This document shows, piece after piece, positions 8,371 through 8,858 of a stretch of 8,858 nt of DNA; within the stretch, counting starts at the first letter, position 1, and each line of letters opens with the position of its first letter. This stretch comes from Elusimicrobiota bacterium (GTDB lineage Bacteria > Elusimicrobiota > UBA5214 > JBBAAG01). Both the position numbers and the translations under genes were made by a program. The DNA is taken from NCBI GenBank assembly GCA_041658405.1, contig JBBAAG010000103.1:1-8858 (forward strand), read 5' to 3'. Under the pieces are notes generated by a model that was not told where the DNA came from, did no database searches, and was given only the letters and a program-made list of their open reading frames with translations.

Positions 8371-8399
8371 TTTACATCAACCTCCATATTTTGTATGAT
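8371..8399 (+). promoter_or_regulatory. Sigma70-type promoter of amidohydrolase copy 2
   Basis: A -35 hexamer TTTACA (8371-8376, one mismatch to TTGACA) and a -10 hexamer TATGAT (8394-8399, one mismatch to TATAAT) are separated by the ideal 17 bases. Transcription would start near 8405-8407, just before the GGAGGT ribosome site, giving a leader of about 19 bases. The second amidohydrolase gene can therefore be expressed apart from the lpxD operon. It is predicted only. Confidence 0.65.
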
Positions 8400-8414
8400 A
8401 TACGCAATGGAGGT
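8380..8414. repeat. Nested inverted repeat over the -10 box and ribosome site
   Basis: Two perfect 8-base arms, ACCTCCAT (8380-8387) and ATGGAGGT (8407-8414), enclose a smaller near-concentric one, GTAT (8393-8396) and ATAC (8400-8403). The -10 hexamer lies in the centre and the right arm contains the Shine-Dalgarno sequence. As DNA it could be an operator. As RNA read through from upstream, it would fold into a hairpin that hides the ribosome site. Confidence 0.55.
8409..8414 (+). promoter_or_regulatory. Shine-Dalgarno site of amidohydrolase copy 2
   Basis: GGAGGT is a full-strength match to the anti-Shine-Dalgarno sequence, 10 bases before the ATG at 8425. It supports that start over the in-frame ATG at 8407, which overlaps the site. 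It is also the right arm of the inverted repeat at 8380-8414. Confidence 0.75.
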
Positions 8415-8424
8415 ATTAACGAAA

Positions 8425-8858
8425 ATGATTGATTGCCACACACATTTTTTTACCGTATGGGATAAACCGGAATTTACCGCAGAGATGCTGGTCAAACACA
8501 TGGACAAGCTTGGAATTGAAAAGTTTTGTGTCCTGCCGATCACGAGCCCGGAGAACCCGTATTTTATGCATACTACAGAAGACGTATTAGCAGCGTACAA
8601 AAAGTTTCCGGACCGTATAATCCCATTTTGCGATGTTGATCCCAGGAAAGGGAAAAATCATCCGTCCACCGACTTTTCGTGGATACTTAAACGGTATAAA
8701 GACATGGGCTGCCGCGCTCTTGGCGAGATGACCGCAAACCTGTACTTTGACGATCCGTTATGCAAAAACCTGTACCACCACTGTGGAGAAGCCGGGTTAC
8801 CTATAACATTTCATTTATACACCAGGATAGGCGGTTCGTACGGCTTGGTTGACGACTT
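8425..8858 (+). CDS. Metal-dependent amidohydrolase-like protein, copy 2, 3' end missing
   Basis: The first 144 codons of a paralogue of the gene at 7500-8354, running off the window end in frame. It aligns without gaps to copy 1, with 124 of 144 residues identical by hand count, and residues 50-84 are identical. The HxH motif (H5, H7), the Glu of LGEMT (E101) and the His of PITFH (H130) are all kept; the later His and Asp sites lie beyond the window. Many differences are at third codon positions, which points to an older duplication under selection for protein function. Substitutions cluster in residues 9-49. It has its own promoter and a strong ribosome site, unlike copy 1. An in-frame ATG at 8407 would add six residues but is less likely. 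As with copy 1, the substrate is unknown. Confidence 0.85.
   Translation, partial: MIDCHTHFFTVWDKPEFTAEMLVKHMDKLGIEKFCVLPITSPENPYFMHTTEDVLAAYKKFPDRIIPFCDVDPRKGKNHPSTDFSWILKRYKDMGCRALGEMTANLYFDDPLCKNLYHHCGEAGLPITFHLYTRIGGSYGLVDD

Noticed and set aside
8357..8373. Rho-independent terminator after amidohydrolase copy 1
   Set aside because: There is a run of seven T at 8367-8373, but only a three-pair stem (ACC/GGT) precedes it, too weak to call.
8407..8409. Upstream in-frame ATG for amidohydrolase copy 2
   Set aside because: It overlaps the GGAGGT site, and copy 1 begins with the codons found at 8425.

Overview
The window looks like a piece of a chromosome from a Gram-negative-type (diderm) bacterium. 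All recognisable genes lie on the + strand and most serve the outer membrane: a TamB-type translocation protein, the BamA insertase, a Skp/OmpH chaperone and LpxD of lipid A synthesis. Base composition is moderate and AT-leaning by eye. The tamB-bamA-skp-lpxD order is an old, widely shared cluster, so it does not fix the phylum. Divergent sequence and the neighbours after lpxD suggest a little-studied diderm lineage (for example Elusimicrobiota/Omnitrophota-like), but this is a guess.

Layout: positions 2-3223 hold the 3' part of tamB, whose start lies before the window. After 16 bases comes bamA (3240-5522), complete with signal peptide, five POTRA domains and barrel. After 22 bases comes a skp/ompH homologue (5545-6447) that is nearly twice the usual length, because a low-complexity segment of about 85 residues sits at the tip of its coiled-coil hairpin. 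A perfect extended -10 promoter element lies 7 bases before its ATG, with no Shine-Dalgarno sequence. lpxD (best start 6467, end 7507) follows after 19 bases. Its last 8 bases overlap the start of a metal-dependent amidohydrolase-like gene (7500-8354).

The only sizeable intergenic stretch (8355-8424) carries a good housekeeping-type promoter and a nested inverted repeat that covers the -10 box and the ribosome binding site. It precedes a second copy of the amidohydrolase gene (8425 to the window end, incomplete). The two copies share 124 of the 144 comparable residues (hand count).

How the genes work together: LpxD makes a lipid A precursor in the cytoplasm. Skp escorts unfolded outer-membrane proteins across the periplasm to BamA. 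TamB, a long periplasm-spanning beta-structured protein, probably works with BamA or carries phospholipid. The role of the paired amidohydrolases is unknown. No RNA genes, mobile elements, CRISPR arrays or phage genes were seen.
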